From contig JANWWZ010000001.1 in NCBI GenBank assembly GCA_025057115.1, positions 124,001-188,000 on the forward strand: DNA of 64,000 bases, written 5' to 3'. Under the pieces are notes generated by a model. The model was not told where the DNA came from. It made no database searches and saw only the letters and a program-made list of their open reading frames with translations. The translations under genes and the position numbers were made by a program. How positions within the stretch are numbered: position 1 is the first letter of the stretch; each line of letters begins with the position of its first letter. Of the stretch, positions 16,337-24,468 are shown in pieces. Source of the stretch: Bernardetiaceae bacterium. GTDB taxonomy: Bacteria > Bacteroidota > Bacteroidia > Cytophagales > Thermoflexibacteraceae.

Positions 16337-17593
16337 ATGTGGCTTACGATAAGGTTAATTTACGAAAGTTTTCTCTTTGCCTTGGGCGCTCTACGGGAAA
16401 ATTTATTGCGCACTATTCTTTCCTTGCTAGGGGTAACTATTGGCATTTTTGCTATCATTGGTGTGCTGACTATAGTAGATGCCTTAGAAAAGGGCATTCG
16501 GCAAAGTTTAGCTTTTATAGGCGATAAGGTAATTTACGTAGATGTATTTCCTTGGAACTTTACTGAACGAGATTATCCCTGGTGGAAGTACTTTCAGCGA
16601 CCCAATCCTACCTACGATGAATTTAAGTTTTTGGAACGCAACCTAACACAGGCAAGTGCAGTGGCAGTCTTTGCGGTTCGGACAGGCAACACGGTCAAGT
16701 TTCGAAACAATAGCCTGACAGGAGTGAATATTTTAGGGGTTTCGCAACAGTACAATCAAGCCAGCAAGGTAGATATAGAAAAGGGGCGATATTTTAATCC
16801 CCAAGAAAACGAGAGTGGTCGGAATGTGGTCATACTAGGTCATACAGTGGCGAAGGAACTCTTCGGCGAGCTAGACCCCATCGGGCAGCCAGTGGTTTTA
16901 AAAGGCATCCGATTTAATGTAATTGGGGTGATGAAACGCCAAGGAAGTACCTTGCTCAACACTCCCAGTACTGACAATGTGTGCATGATTCCTTACACAG
17001 CGATGACTAAAATGTTTAGCACGGGCAGGCGCCGCGGTCTGCGTCCCCAAATTATGCTGAAGGGATACGAGGAAGACACAGGGCTCATACTACTGGAAAA
17101 TGAAGCTCGCGGCTTGCTTCGCGCTTACCGCGGGCTTAAACCTAAAGAAGAAGACAACTTTGCCCTTAACCGACCTGAAGCCTTTGCAGTCCTGCTAGAT
17201 AGCATCATCGCGGTAATGACTTCAGCGGGTTGGTTTATTAGTATTTTCTCCATGTTAGTGGGAGGCTTTGGCATTGCAAATATTATGTTCGTTTCTGTAA
17301 AGGAGCGCACTAACTTGATAGGTATACAAAAGTCACTTGGTGCAAAAAATTTCTTTATACTTTTTCAGTTCCTTTACGAAGCCATTTTACTTTGTCTCAT
17401 TGGCGGAGTAGCGGGATTGGCACTGGTTTCTATGCTTACTTTTTTTTCTACAGAAAGTTTTGAAATTAGCCTAAGGGTAAACCGAGTGATTCTAGGTCTT
17501 GTCTTGGCTTCTGTAATTGGGATTCTCTCGGGGATTGCTCCTGCAATTGTTGCTGCGCGCATGGACCCAGTAGAAGCCATACGTTCCAAGTAA
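16337..17593 (+). CDS. ABC transporter permease (MacB/FtsX type)
   Basis: The 418-residue protein has the MacB layout: one N-terminal membrane helix (LLRTILSLLGVTIGIFAIIG), a periplasmic domain of about 230 residues and three C-terminal helices of the FtsX domain (GWFISIFSMLVGGFGIANI onward) with the conserved RMDPVEAIRSK end. Such permeases pair with an ATPase for lipoprotein or macrolide export or act mechanically. No ATPase gene is adjacent, so its partner is encoded elsewhere. No terminator is visible after it. Confidence 0.9.
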   Translation: MWLTIRLIYESFLFALGALRENLLRTILSLLGVTIGIFAIIGVLTIVDALEKGIRQSLAFIGDKVIYVDVFPWNFTERDYPWWKYFQRPNPTYDEFKFLERNLTQASAVAVFAVRTGNTVKFRNNSLTGVNILGVSQQYNQASKVDIEKGRYFNPQENESGRNVVILGHTVAKELFGELDPIGQPVVLKGIRFNVIGVMKRQGSTLLNTPSTDNVCMIPYTAMTKMFSTGRRRGLRPQIMLKGYEEDTGLILLENEARGLLRAYRGLKPKEEDNFALNRPEAFAVLLDSIIAVMTSAGWFISIFSMLVGGFGIANIMFVSVKERTNLIGIQKSLGAKNFFILFQFLYEAILLCLIGGVAGLALVSMLTFFSTESFEISLRVNRVILGLVLASVIGILSGIAPAIVAARMDPVEAIRSK

Positions 17594-17837
17594 ACGCAGG
17601 TTACTTTTTTGAGTGACAAACAAATTGGAAAGTTTTTAAAAAAGTTTGTCTTGCATTGCTGTTCAGTAAACTTTACAAGTCACAAGCCCTTAGCAAGCAG
17701 CCATTTTCTCGATAGCTCAAAAGATTTTTTCCACTACCGAAGGGAAAAGATAGCAAGTAAAAATTTTTTCAGCCCACGCCAAACTTTAGTGCAACATTTC
17801 AAAGTCAGCTGCGTTATTACACATGTAATAAATTTTT

Positions 17838-18248
17838 ATGAACGTCTCAAAATTCATCACTTTTCAGTACGATTCGCCTAATCGATTACTAATTAGTTGT
17901 TGGCTTACTACTGCCCAAATGAGCGACGAAGAATATCGCCAAGTGGCAATGGCATATCGGGAAGCATGTGAAATCTATCGTCCTTTTCGTTCGTTGATTG
18001 ATGGTCGTCGCGCTTGTTACGTCATCCCGCCACAAACTCAGCTTTGGCTTAGTGACAATATTTATCCCCAGTGCATAAAAGCAGGAGTGCATAAATTAGC
18101 CTTTCTAGTGGCAAAAGATTTTTATACTCAAATTAGTCTTGAACTGACAGTGTTGGAATCAGAAGAAAAAATTAGAACAAACCTCCAAAAGCTTCAGCAG
18201 TTCTTCTTCGCTGACTTTGACAAAGCCAAAGCGTGGCTCCTATCTTAG
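17838..18248 (+). CDS. STAS/SpoIIAA-like domain protein of unknown function
   Basis: The 136-residue protein resembles the short STAS-like proteins common in Cytophaga-type bacteria: an N-terminal beta hairpin, FRSLIDGRRACYVIPP in the middle, then VHKLAFLVAKDFYTQISLE, with an acidic DFDKAKAWL end. Members are thought to be small cytoplasmic regulators, but no function is established. The last codon is 2 bases before the first copy of the direct repeat that brackets the palindromic array. Confidence 0.6.
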   Translation: MNVSKFITFQYDSPNRLLISCWLTTAQMSDEEYRQVAMAYREACEIYRPFRSLIDGRRACYVIPPQTQLWLSDNIYPQCIKAGVHKLAFLVAKDFYTQISLELTVLESEEKIRTNLQKLQQFFFADFDKAKAWLLS

Positions 18249-18249
18249 C

Positions 18250-18277
18250 ACTGCTGTCTTTCAGCGTATTGAATAAA
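18250..18277 (+). repeat. Left copy of a 28-base direct repeat
   Basis: It matches 18714-18741 at 25 of 28 positions in the same orientation. The two copies bracket the palindromic repeat array. Confidence 0.75.
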
Positions 18278-18290
18278 ATGTCCCCTCGCC

Positions 18291-18546
18291 GTTGTTCGCG
18301 TTTCCTCGCCGTTGTTCCTGTCTCCACGAACTCCCTCGCCGTTGTTCGTGTCTTCACGAACAACTTCTCTTGCCGTTGTTCGCGTCCCCTTTCCATTGTT
18401 CGCGTTTCCTCGCCGTTGTTCGTGTCTTCACGAACAACTTCTCTTGCCGTTGTTCGTGTCCCCTTTCTATTGTTCGCGTTTCCTCGCCGTTGTTCGTGTC
18501 TTCACGAACAACCTCTCTTGCCGTTGTTCGTGTCCCCACGAACAAC
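18291..18546. repeat. Palindromic tandem repeat array (74-base unit)
   Basis: The array contains ten copies of the box RTTGTTCGYG, one degenerate, starting at 18291, 18311, 18341, 18375, 18395, 18415, 18449, 18469, 18489 and 18523. The spacing repeats 34, 20, 20. Four boxes are followed after 4 bases by the exact complement CACGAACAAC (18355, 18429, 18503, 18537), making 10-bp hairpins with TCTT or TCCC loops; a degenerate fifth lies at 18311-18334. Units 18341-18414 and 18415-18488 differ at only 2 of 74 bases. Because 74 is not a multiple of 3, all frames stay open through it, which creates false reading frames on both strands. It is not coding and is not a CRISPR array, because it lacks unique spacers. 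Confidence 0.9.
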
Positions 18547-18713
18547 CTCTTTGTATACGCAAAAAGCAAGGATAACCCGAATGTACACTTTTCAAAGAAG
18601 ATACTCGCTGCCATGCTGCTGGGTTGTTTTTCGGGACAGGGACAAGGCACATTGTTCATAAAGAGGCCAACAACGGCAAAAATGACCTTATAAAAACCTA
18701 CACACCTACTAAT

Positions 18714-18741
18714 ACTGCTGTATTTCAGTGTATTGAACAAA
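18714..18741 (+). repeat. Right copy of the 28-base direct repeat
   Basis: It differs from 18250-18277 at three positions. It ends 6 bases before a -7-like TATCTTTG (18748-18755) of the next gene, so the repeat forms part of that promoter region. The segment between the array and this copy (18547-18713) holds an inverted CAACGGCA and no gene. Confidence 0.7.
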
Positions 18742-18782
18742 GCTAACTATCTTTGCTGCTAGGTTTGTAAACCTTGCTTTAC

Positions 18783-20321
18783 ATGGCAAAGTGGTGTTAT
18801 CAAGCGGTATTTTTGCTGGCATGTCATTGGGTGGGTGCCCAATCTTATCAGGAGTTTGCCAATAGCTTTCAGCTAGGGAAAAAACTCATAGATGAAAAGA
18901 ATTACGCAAGCGCTAAAGTTCCTCTTGTCAATTTATTGAAAGACACTCCTCAAAATCCCTACTATAAATACGGTGCTTATTTTTATGCTCTGGCAAGTTA
19001 TTACACGAGTGATTTTTTGCGCTGCGAGCAAGTGCTTACCGAGCTGCTCAATCGCTATCCTCATTGGGAGCAAGCCGATGAAGCCCGTTTGCTACTTGCC
19101 TTGTCACACTTAGCTACTAACAACGTAACTGCTGCCAATGCAGTGGCTAGCAGCATCAAAAATGGGCAGGTGCGCAAAGTGTTCAACAATGCCAAAGCAG
19201 CCTCGAGCCATCAAGCTATTTCATCAACGAGTAATCATCAATCTTCTCTGGTGGCTCACGTCAAAAAAAAGCACTACCATGTTGCTTTGCTGTTGCCCTT
19301 TATGCTCAGTGAAACAGATGCTTCCAAGCCTGTGCGGCGCTTTCAGTTTGTTTATGACATGTACGAAGGCATGAAATTAGCACAAGAAGACCTTGCCAGC
19401 GAAGGCATTGACGTTCAATTATATCCTTACGACACTCAACGCAGCACGGTTACCACTACAGAGCAACTCACCCGACAAAAGGGCATCGACTTGCTTATCG
19501 GTCCCTTGTATAGCAACAATTTACAACCCCTATCGGACTATGCGGCGCAGCATCGAATTACTATTGTCAATCCTCTAGGAACGGGAGAGGAGTTGCTCAA
19601 GGACAACCACACCCTCCTTGTTCAGCCCACCGGAGCTATTATGGCACAGCAAGCGGCTTTATTTGCTGCTACGCGTTTTCAAGGCAAAACAGCTATCGTA
19701 TACCATGACAAAAATCCAGAAGATTCCACAATGGCATATGCCTATAAAAGCGCCTATGAACGCAATGGCGGTTTTGTTCATTTGATTCGCTCCTTGAGCA
19801 ACAAATCTAGTTTTCAACGAATAGTAGATGAATTGCAGAATGCCCCACGTACTGACTCTTTACATGTATTCGTAGCGGCTCGCCAACCTGCTATAGCCAT
19901 CAGTTTGGTAAGTGCTCTTCTTTCTTGTAAGCGCTCTATTCCTGCTATTACTACTCAAGAATGGCTTTATTACGACCAACTTAGTTACGAGCAGTTACAA
20001 CTAGCCCAAGTGCATTTCCTTATCCCTGATTTTGTCCGCAATACTTCTACTAAAAGCCGCCTAGACAAACTCATCGTAGAGCGCACTAACATGGTACCTT
20101 CTAAATTCAACTACGTGGGTTATGAAACGTTATATTTTTTTGGCAAGATGCTGCATAAGTATGGTCCTGCATTTCGGCAGTACTTGGGACAAGAGCCTGT
20201 GTATGAAGGGCTAATTTTGCCTGGCTTCGATTTCCGCAATGGAAAGGAAAATGCTTGCCTAGCAATTTGTACCTTTAACAACGGCGTTCTTGAACAAGTT
20301 TTTCCCCAGCCAGGAAGTTAA
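18783..20321 (+). CDS. TPR plus periplasmic-binding-fold (type 1) exported protein
   Basis: I chose ATG 18783. A signal peptide ends near CHWVGAQ. Residues of about 25-130 form TPR-like helices (KLIDEKNYASAKVPLVNLLK), as in outer-membrane assembly proteins. After a Ser-rich linker, residues of about 160-510 form a Leu/Ile/Val-binding-type fold (HVALLLPFML, LLIGPLYSNN, TAIVYHDKN). The combination recalls LpoA, an outer-membrane activator of peptidoglycan synthase, but the lipobox expected for a lipoprotein is absent. An envelope role is likely; the ligand is unknown. Confidence 0.75.
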   Translation: MAKWCYQAVFLLACHWVGAQSYQEFANSFQLGKKLIDEKNYASAKVPLVNLLKDTPQNPYYKYGAYFYALASYYTSDFLRCEQVLTELLNRYPHWEQADEARLLLALSHLATNNVTAANAVASSIKNGQVRKVFNNAKAASSHQAISSTSNHQSSLVAHVKKKHYHVALLLPFMLSETDASKPVRRFQFVYDMYEGMKLAQEDLASEGIDVQLYPYDTQRSTVTTTEQLTRQKGIDLLIGPLYSNNLQPLSDYAAQHRITIVNPLGTGEELLKDNHTLLVQPTGAIMAQQAALFAATRFQGKTAIVYHDKNPEDSTMAYAYKSAYERNGGFVHLIRSLSNKSSFQRIVDELQNAPRTDSLHVFVAARQPAIAISLVSALLSCKRSIPAITTQEWLYYDQLSYEQLQLAQVHFLIPDFVRNTSTKSRLDKLIVERTNMVPSKFNYVGYETLYFFGKMLHKYGPAFRQYLGQEPVYEGLILPGFDFRNGKENACLAICTFNNGVLEQVFPQPGS

Positions 20322-21075
20322 TCTTGTGCCTGTTGCACGTCATTGGCAATGGTATTTTCATGAAAAATATTTTTTGGTCTCGTTGTCGTTTTTTTTGATA
20401 CTGAAGAAATAAGAGTCAATTTCCAGAGTTAACCTTCCTAAGGACGAGAAAAATCGACAGAGTAAAATTCTTGCGCTAAGGCTCTGGCAAAGATAAGCCG
20501 CACCCAAGCAGTAAGCACTACGGTAAATAGATTAAGCAAAACAAAGACTAACTAAGAGCATGTCTAAAAAAGGGCAAAAATTGCGGATAAAGTTGAATAA
20601 AGAGGAGAATCGGCTAACCTTAAGGATCTAACAGCAGTATGTAATGGTGGGATCCACTTGGATTGCCACATGTAGACATGGTTACAGGAACCCCTCTAAA
20701 AGATGCCAACAGGGTTGAAATCATCAAAATCGGAGGAAAATCCACCAGAGCCAAGCTTTTAACAGAGTCCAGCCAAAAGTACAAAATCGTAAAAGAATCT
20801 GCCAGGCAATTGGGATTGGATTTTGAACAAGAACCATTGTAAAACAGCAGCCCCCTCACTGGTTTTCGGCTTTAAAGGGTATGGGCTGTAAATGTAGGGT
20901 TTGTTTTTTGGCAGCGAAAAATCCTTAACGGGAGGAATTCCAACTTGTTTAGTCATTTGGCAAACTTGTCTTCTGACAAAAGATCGAAACGACAAGCTAA
21001 AAAATTTACCGTTTTTGGCTTTAAATAAAGCCGCCTGCTGACTAAATTACCTCAATAGTTAGCACTAGATTGATT
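20322..21075. other. Gene-poor stretch with decayed coding traces
   Basis: No intact gene, tRNA or strong terminator is visible in these 754 bases. The only coding-like traces lie at 20560-20842. A GAGCATGTCTAAAAAAG segment at 20556-20572 resembles the ends of some insertion sequences, but no matching inverted end was found. Confidence 0.55.
20560..20842 (+). pseudogene. Possible gene remnant in two frames
   Basis: An ATG at 20560 opens a Lys-rich 23-codon frame (MSKKGQKLRIKLNKEENR) that stops at 20631. A second frame is open from 20645 to the stop at 20842 and reads like real protein (WWDPLGLPHVDMVTGTPL, then ARQLGLDFEQEPL). A frameshift or deletion between them would explain a broken small gene. 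I recognise no family. Chance open frames cannot be excluded. Confidence 0.3.
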
Positions 21076-23463
21076 ATGCGCCTCAAAGGTTGGATAGTGT
21101 GGCTTTGGATTCTGCTGGCTTATGATGCGGTTTCCCAGTCAAATTTAGTGCAAAACATTCGCGGCATTGTAGTGGATAAAGAAACCCACACCCCTCTTCC
21201 AGGAGCAGTCATTACCCTGCAGCAAGAAAGCCATTTGACCCGCCAAACGGTAAGCACCAGCGAAGGATTTTTTCAATTTGACAAAGTGCCCATTGGGCGC
21301 TATCAACTGCAAGTGCAATTCATAGGCTATGAAACCTACACAAGCGAAGTATTTCTAAGCTCGGCAGCTAAAGAAGTAACATTTCGCATTCCGCTTGCTG
21401 AAAAAGTAAGGCAGCTAAGTGAAATAGAAGTAAAAGGAAATGCCAGAGCCTCGCAAGCGGTCAATGAGATGGCTTCGGTAAGTGTGCGCTCCTTCTCTGC
21501 CAGTACGCTTAACCGCTATCCTTTTTCCTTAGGCGACCCTGCAAGGATGGTAACTGTATTTGCAGGGGTCAATAGCGCTGGAGACCTTACTAATGAAATA
21601 GTCATCAGGGGCAATCCCCCCAACGGCTTGCTTTGGCGACTGCAAGGAGTAGATATTCCCTCTCCTAACCATTTTACCAACGAGGGAGGCTCAGGAGGAG
21701 GAGTGAGCATTATCAGCCCTCAGGTTTTAGGTACTTCGGACTTTATGACGGGAGCTTTCGCCGCCGAGTATGGCAATGCTATCTCCGGCGTGTTTGATAT
21801 CAACCTGCGCCGCGGAAACGATGCAAAGCGAGAATTTACCGCTCAAATTAGCGGGGTAGGAATCGACATAGCCGCTGAAGGACCTTTCCGCCGACGCAAA
21901 CCGCATGGACCTTCCTTTCTGTTCAACTACCGCTATTCTACTGTAGACCTAGTGCGCCGCTTGAACATCCCCTTGCCTGATGGCATTCTGGTTTTTCAAG
22001 ACTTATCTTTTCATTGCCATCTGCCTGCTGGAAAAATAGGAGTCTTTTCTGTATTTGGGCTGGGAGGATTGAGTGCTCAAAAACGAATTGCCCTGCGCGA
22101 CTCTGCCCGCTGGCGCAACAACCACATAGATCGCACCGATAGAATCTATGATTTTCAAACGGGGGTTGGAGGCATTTCCCACGAGGTAACCCTAGCAAAA
22201 AAAATGTTCCTTCGGCAAACTTTTGCCCTTACTTATGGAGGCAACGGAGAGTATGAAGCTCGTCTAGGTCCTCGCTACGTGGTCCAACCCCTGCGCGATA
22301 ACGACTATAGCGAGCAAAAATTCGCATGGGCAAGCAGCCTCAACTACAAAATTAATTCCCAGCTAATGCTAAAAGGAGGTATCTTCCTCAATCAACTGGC
22401 GTACGATTTAAACACTCGAAGAGCACCCACGGCTGGCAGGCCGCTTGTAACCCAACTGCAAGAAAAAAATAGCGCCCTCCTGTTGCAAACTTACCTTCAA
22501 GGCAAATGGCGAATCAGGGAAAACATTACTGCCCTTGCAGGGATGCATTTTACGCATCTGGGTATTAACGGCAGGCAAGCCCTAGAGCCAAGAGCCTCCC
22601 TGCAGTGGCAGGCTACTCAGCAACATTCCTTTACCCTTGCCTATGGAAGGCACAGCCGCATGCTGCCTTTGGGAACTTACTTTGCCTGGCAAATAGATCG
22701 CCAGCAGCGCATTAGCCAACCTAATAAAAACTTAGATTTTATCAGGGCTATCCACTGGGTAGGGGCATGGGAGTGGCAGCCAGCTGTGCAGTGGCAAGTT
22801 AAGACAGAACTGTACTATCAGCGTCTATTTAGTGTGCCTGTGCGCCCTTTGCCAGGCAATACCTTTTCTATGCTCAATCAAGCCAGCGGGTTTGTATCTG
22901 ATAGCCTTGCCAACGCAGGAGCGGGAAAAAACTACGGCGTTGAGCTTACCATAGAGCGCCACTTTGATGGTAACTGGCATTTGCTCAATGCGCTTTCCAT
23001 TTACAGTTCGCGCTATGCTACTGCTGAGGGTCTCTGGCGAAACACGCGCTTTAATGGCGGGCATGTGTGGAACTTTGTAGCAGGAAAAGATTTTTCCAAG
23101 ACTAAACAAGATAAGCAAGGCAATGCTCTTCAACGCGTGGTTAGCATAAGTGTTCGCTGGGTATGGTCAGGTGGTTTTCGCTATACGCCAATTGATGAAG
23201 CTCGCTCCTTGCGCGACAATGCTGAGCGAAGAATAGAAAGCCGCGCTTTTGAAGAACAACTTCCCGATTACTTTCGCTTGGACTTGCGCATTTCCCTGCG
23301 AAAAAACCGCCCCCATTATAGCAGTGTGCTATCGCTAGATTTGCAAAATGTAACCAACCGAAAAAATGTGGCTCGTTACTACTACGATAGCACCAGACAG
23401 GCTATTCATACGGAGTACTGGCTGCCGTTTTTGCCTATTCCTGCTTTTCGCGTTGAGTTTTAA
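21076..23463 (+). CDS. TonB-dependent outer-membrane receptor
   Basis: I chose ATG 21076 (an upstream TTG at 21070 is in frame). A signal peptide ends near YDAVSQ. A carboxypeptidase-like regulatory domain follows (RGIVVDKETHTPLPGAVI), then a plug domain (SLGDPARMVTVFAGVNSAGD, IVIRGNPPNGLLWRLQGVDIP) and a beta-barrel of about 580 residues ending in an aromatic F (AFRVEF). It should import a large or scarce nutrient using TonB energy. No SusD partner is adjacent, so it is probably not a polysaccharide-locus SusC; the substrate is unknown. Confidence 0.9.
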   Translation: MRLKGWIVWLWILLAYDAVSQSNLVQNIRGIVVDKETHTPLPGAVITLQQESHLTRQTVSTSEGFFQFDKVPIGRYQLQVQFIGYETYTSEVFLSSAAKEVTFRIPLAEKVRQLSEIEVKGNARASQAVNEMASVSVRSFSASTLNRYPFSLGDPARMVTVFAGVNSAGDLTNEIVIRGNPPNGLLWRLQGVDIPSPNHFTNEGGSGGGVSIISPQVLGTSDFMTGAFAAEYGNAISGVFDINLRRGNDAKREFTAQISGVGIDIAAEGPFRRRKPHGPSFLFNYRYSTVDLVRRLNIPLPDGILVFQDLSFHCHLPAGKIGVFSVFGLGGLSAQKRIALRDSARWRNNHIDRTDRIYDFQTGVGGISHEVTLAKKMFLRQTFALTYGGNGEYEARLGPRYVVQPLRDNDYSEQKFAWASSLNYKINSQLMLKGGIFLNQLAYDLNTRRAPTAGRPLVTQLQEKNSALLLQTYLQGKWRIRENITALAGMHFTHLGINGRQALEPRASLQWQATQQHSFTLAYGRHSRMLPLGTYFAWQIDRQQRISQPNKNLDFIRAIHWVGAWEWQPAVQWQVKTELYYQRLFSVPVRPLPGNTFSMLNQASGFVSDSLANAGAGKNYGVELTIERHFDGNWHLLNALSIYSSRYATAEGLWRNTRFNGGHVWNFVAGKDFSKTKQDKQGNALQRVVSISVRWVWSGGFRYTPIDEARSLRDNAERRIESRAFEEQLPDYFRLDLRISLRKNRPHYSSVLSLDLQNVTNRKNVARYYYDSTRQAIHTEYWLPFLPIPAFRVEF

Positions 23464-23465
23464 GG

Positions 23466-24404
23466 TTACTTGTATTTCTCAGCCAATCGGCTCACGGTGG
23501 CCATGTCTTCTTCGCTGAGGTTTTTGGGCGAGTAGATTTGTAGGGTTACGTACAAGTCCCCGCGCTGGGAGGGATTGTCGTACACAGGCATGCCTTTGCC
23601 TTTTAAGCGAAATATCTTGCCACTATCGCTATGTTTGGGAATTGGAAAAGTGATTTCTGAGCCTAGAACATTAATAGTTACCTTGCCGCCCGCAATAGCA
23701 GTAAAGCTATTGATAGGCAGTTTATAGTAAAGGTCATTGCCTTTGCGCTCAAAAAGTCGGTGAGGTTTTATTTTTACCTTTACGAATAAATCGCCTTTTT
23801 GTCCGCCAGGTACACTGCTTTCCCCTCCTTGACCAGAGAGTTTGAGCACTTGTCCATCTGCAATGCCAGGTTTGATCTTAAGCCTAAATTTTTTACCACC
23901 TACGGCGAGAATTTTCGTTGCACCATTAGCAGCTTCTTCTAAGGAAATTTCCATTTCGGTTTCGTAGTCCTGACCGCGCGCATGAGAAGTACGTTGGGAA
24001 GCGCGCTCTCCTCCTCCGAAGAAAAATTTAAAGAAGTCAGAGAAGCCTCCTTCGCCAAAAATATCTTCAAAGCTAAACTTGCCTTTGTCTCCGAAGGTAG
24101 TATAAGTCCATGTGCGGGAGCCATTGCCGTATCCTTGCTGACGCATGAACTCTTCTGGATTGCCACCGTATTGAGCATATTTTGCCCAATCTGCGCCTAG
24201 CTGATCGTAGTACTTGCGCTTTTCAGGATCGCTAAGCACTTCGTAAGCCTCGCTAATTTCCTTGAACTTGGCTTCTGCAGCTTTGTTGCCCGGATTTTTG
24301 TCTGGATGATACTGCTTAGCCAAGTTGCGATAGGCTTTTTTTATCTCGTCAGCAGTGGCGTTTTTGTTTACGCCAAGAATTTTGTAATAGTCCTTATATT
24401 CCAT
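23466..24404 (-). CDS. DnaJ-family co-chaperone without zinc finger (CbpA/DnaJ class B)
   Basis: I chose ATG 24404 ([16 protein letters not shown]). The J domain covers residues 1-70 with the HPD triad at 33-35, which stimulates the ATPase of DnaK. A Gly/Phe-rich region with [10 protein letters not shown] follows, then two C-terminal substrate-binding domains. The CxxCxGxG zinc repeats are missing, so it is a CbpA-like class B protein of 312 residues. It converges on the TonB receptor and lies 64 bases after the WD40-OmpA gene on the same strand. Confidence 0.92.
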   Translation of the reverse strand: MEYKDYYKILGVNKNATADEIKKAYRNLAKQYHPDKNPGNKAAEAKFKEISEAYEVLSDPEKRKYYDQLGADWAKYAQYGGNPEEFMRQQGYGNGSRTWTYTTFGDKGKFSFEDIFGEGGFSDFFKFFFGGGERASQRTSHARGQDYETEMEISLEEAANGATKILAVGGKKFRLKIKPGIADGQVLKLSGQGGESSVPGGQKGDLFVKVKIKPHRLFERKGNDLYYKLPINSFTAIAGGKVTINVLGSEITFPIPKHSDSGKIFRLKGKGMPVYDNPSQRGDLYVTLQIYSPKNLSEEDMATVSRLAEKYK

Positions 24405-24468
24405 TTGTTGGAAGTTAATCAACACACAGCTTCGCTCTATAAACGAAGCCAGTGCGTTTTAAGTTCAT

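Noticed and set aside
17609-17881. Possible 90-codon gene after the ABC permease
   Set aside because: It starts at a TTG, has no recognisable motif, is rich in Phe, Ser and His as expected for noncoding A+T-rich DNA, and overlaps the better supported gene at 17838.
18291-18546. CRISPR array
   Set aside because: There are no unique spacers; the segments between boxes are themselves repeated, and no cas genes are present.
18233-18740. Several open frames of 61-142 codons on both strands across the repeat array
   Set aside because: They are produced by the 74-base repeat, which shifts frame each unit and lacks stop codons. The translations are repetitive (RCSRFLAVVRVFTNN) and have no domain.
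20556-21030. Insertion sequence
   Set aside because: The left end resembles some terminal repeats, but no matching inverted end, transposase or target duplication was found.
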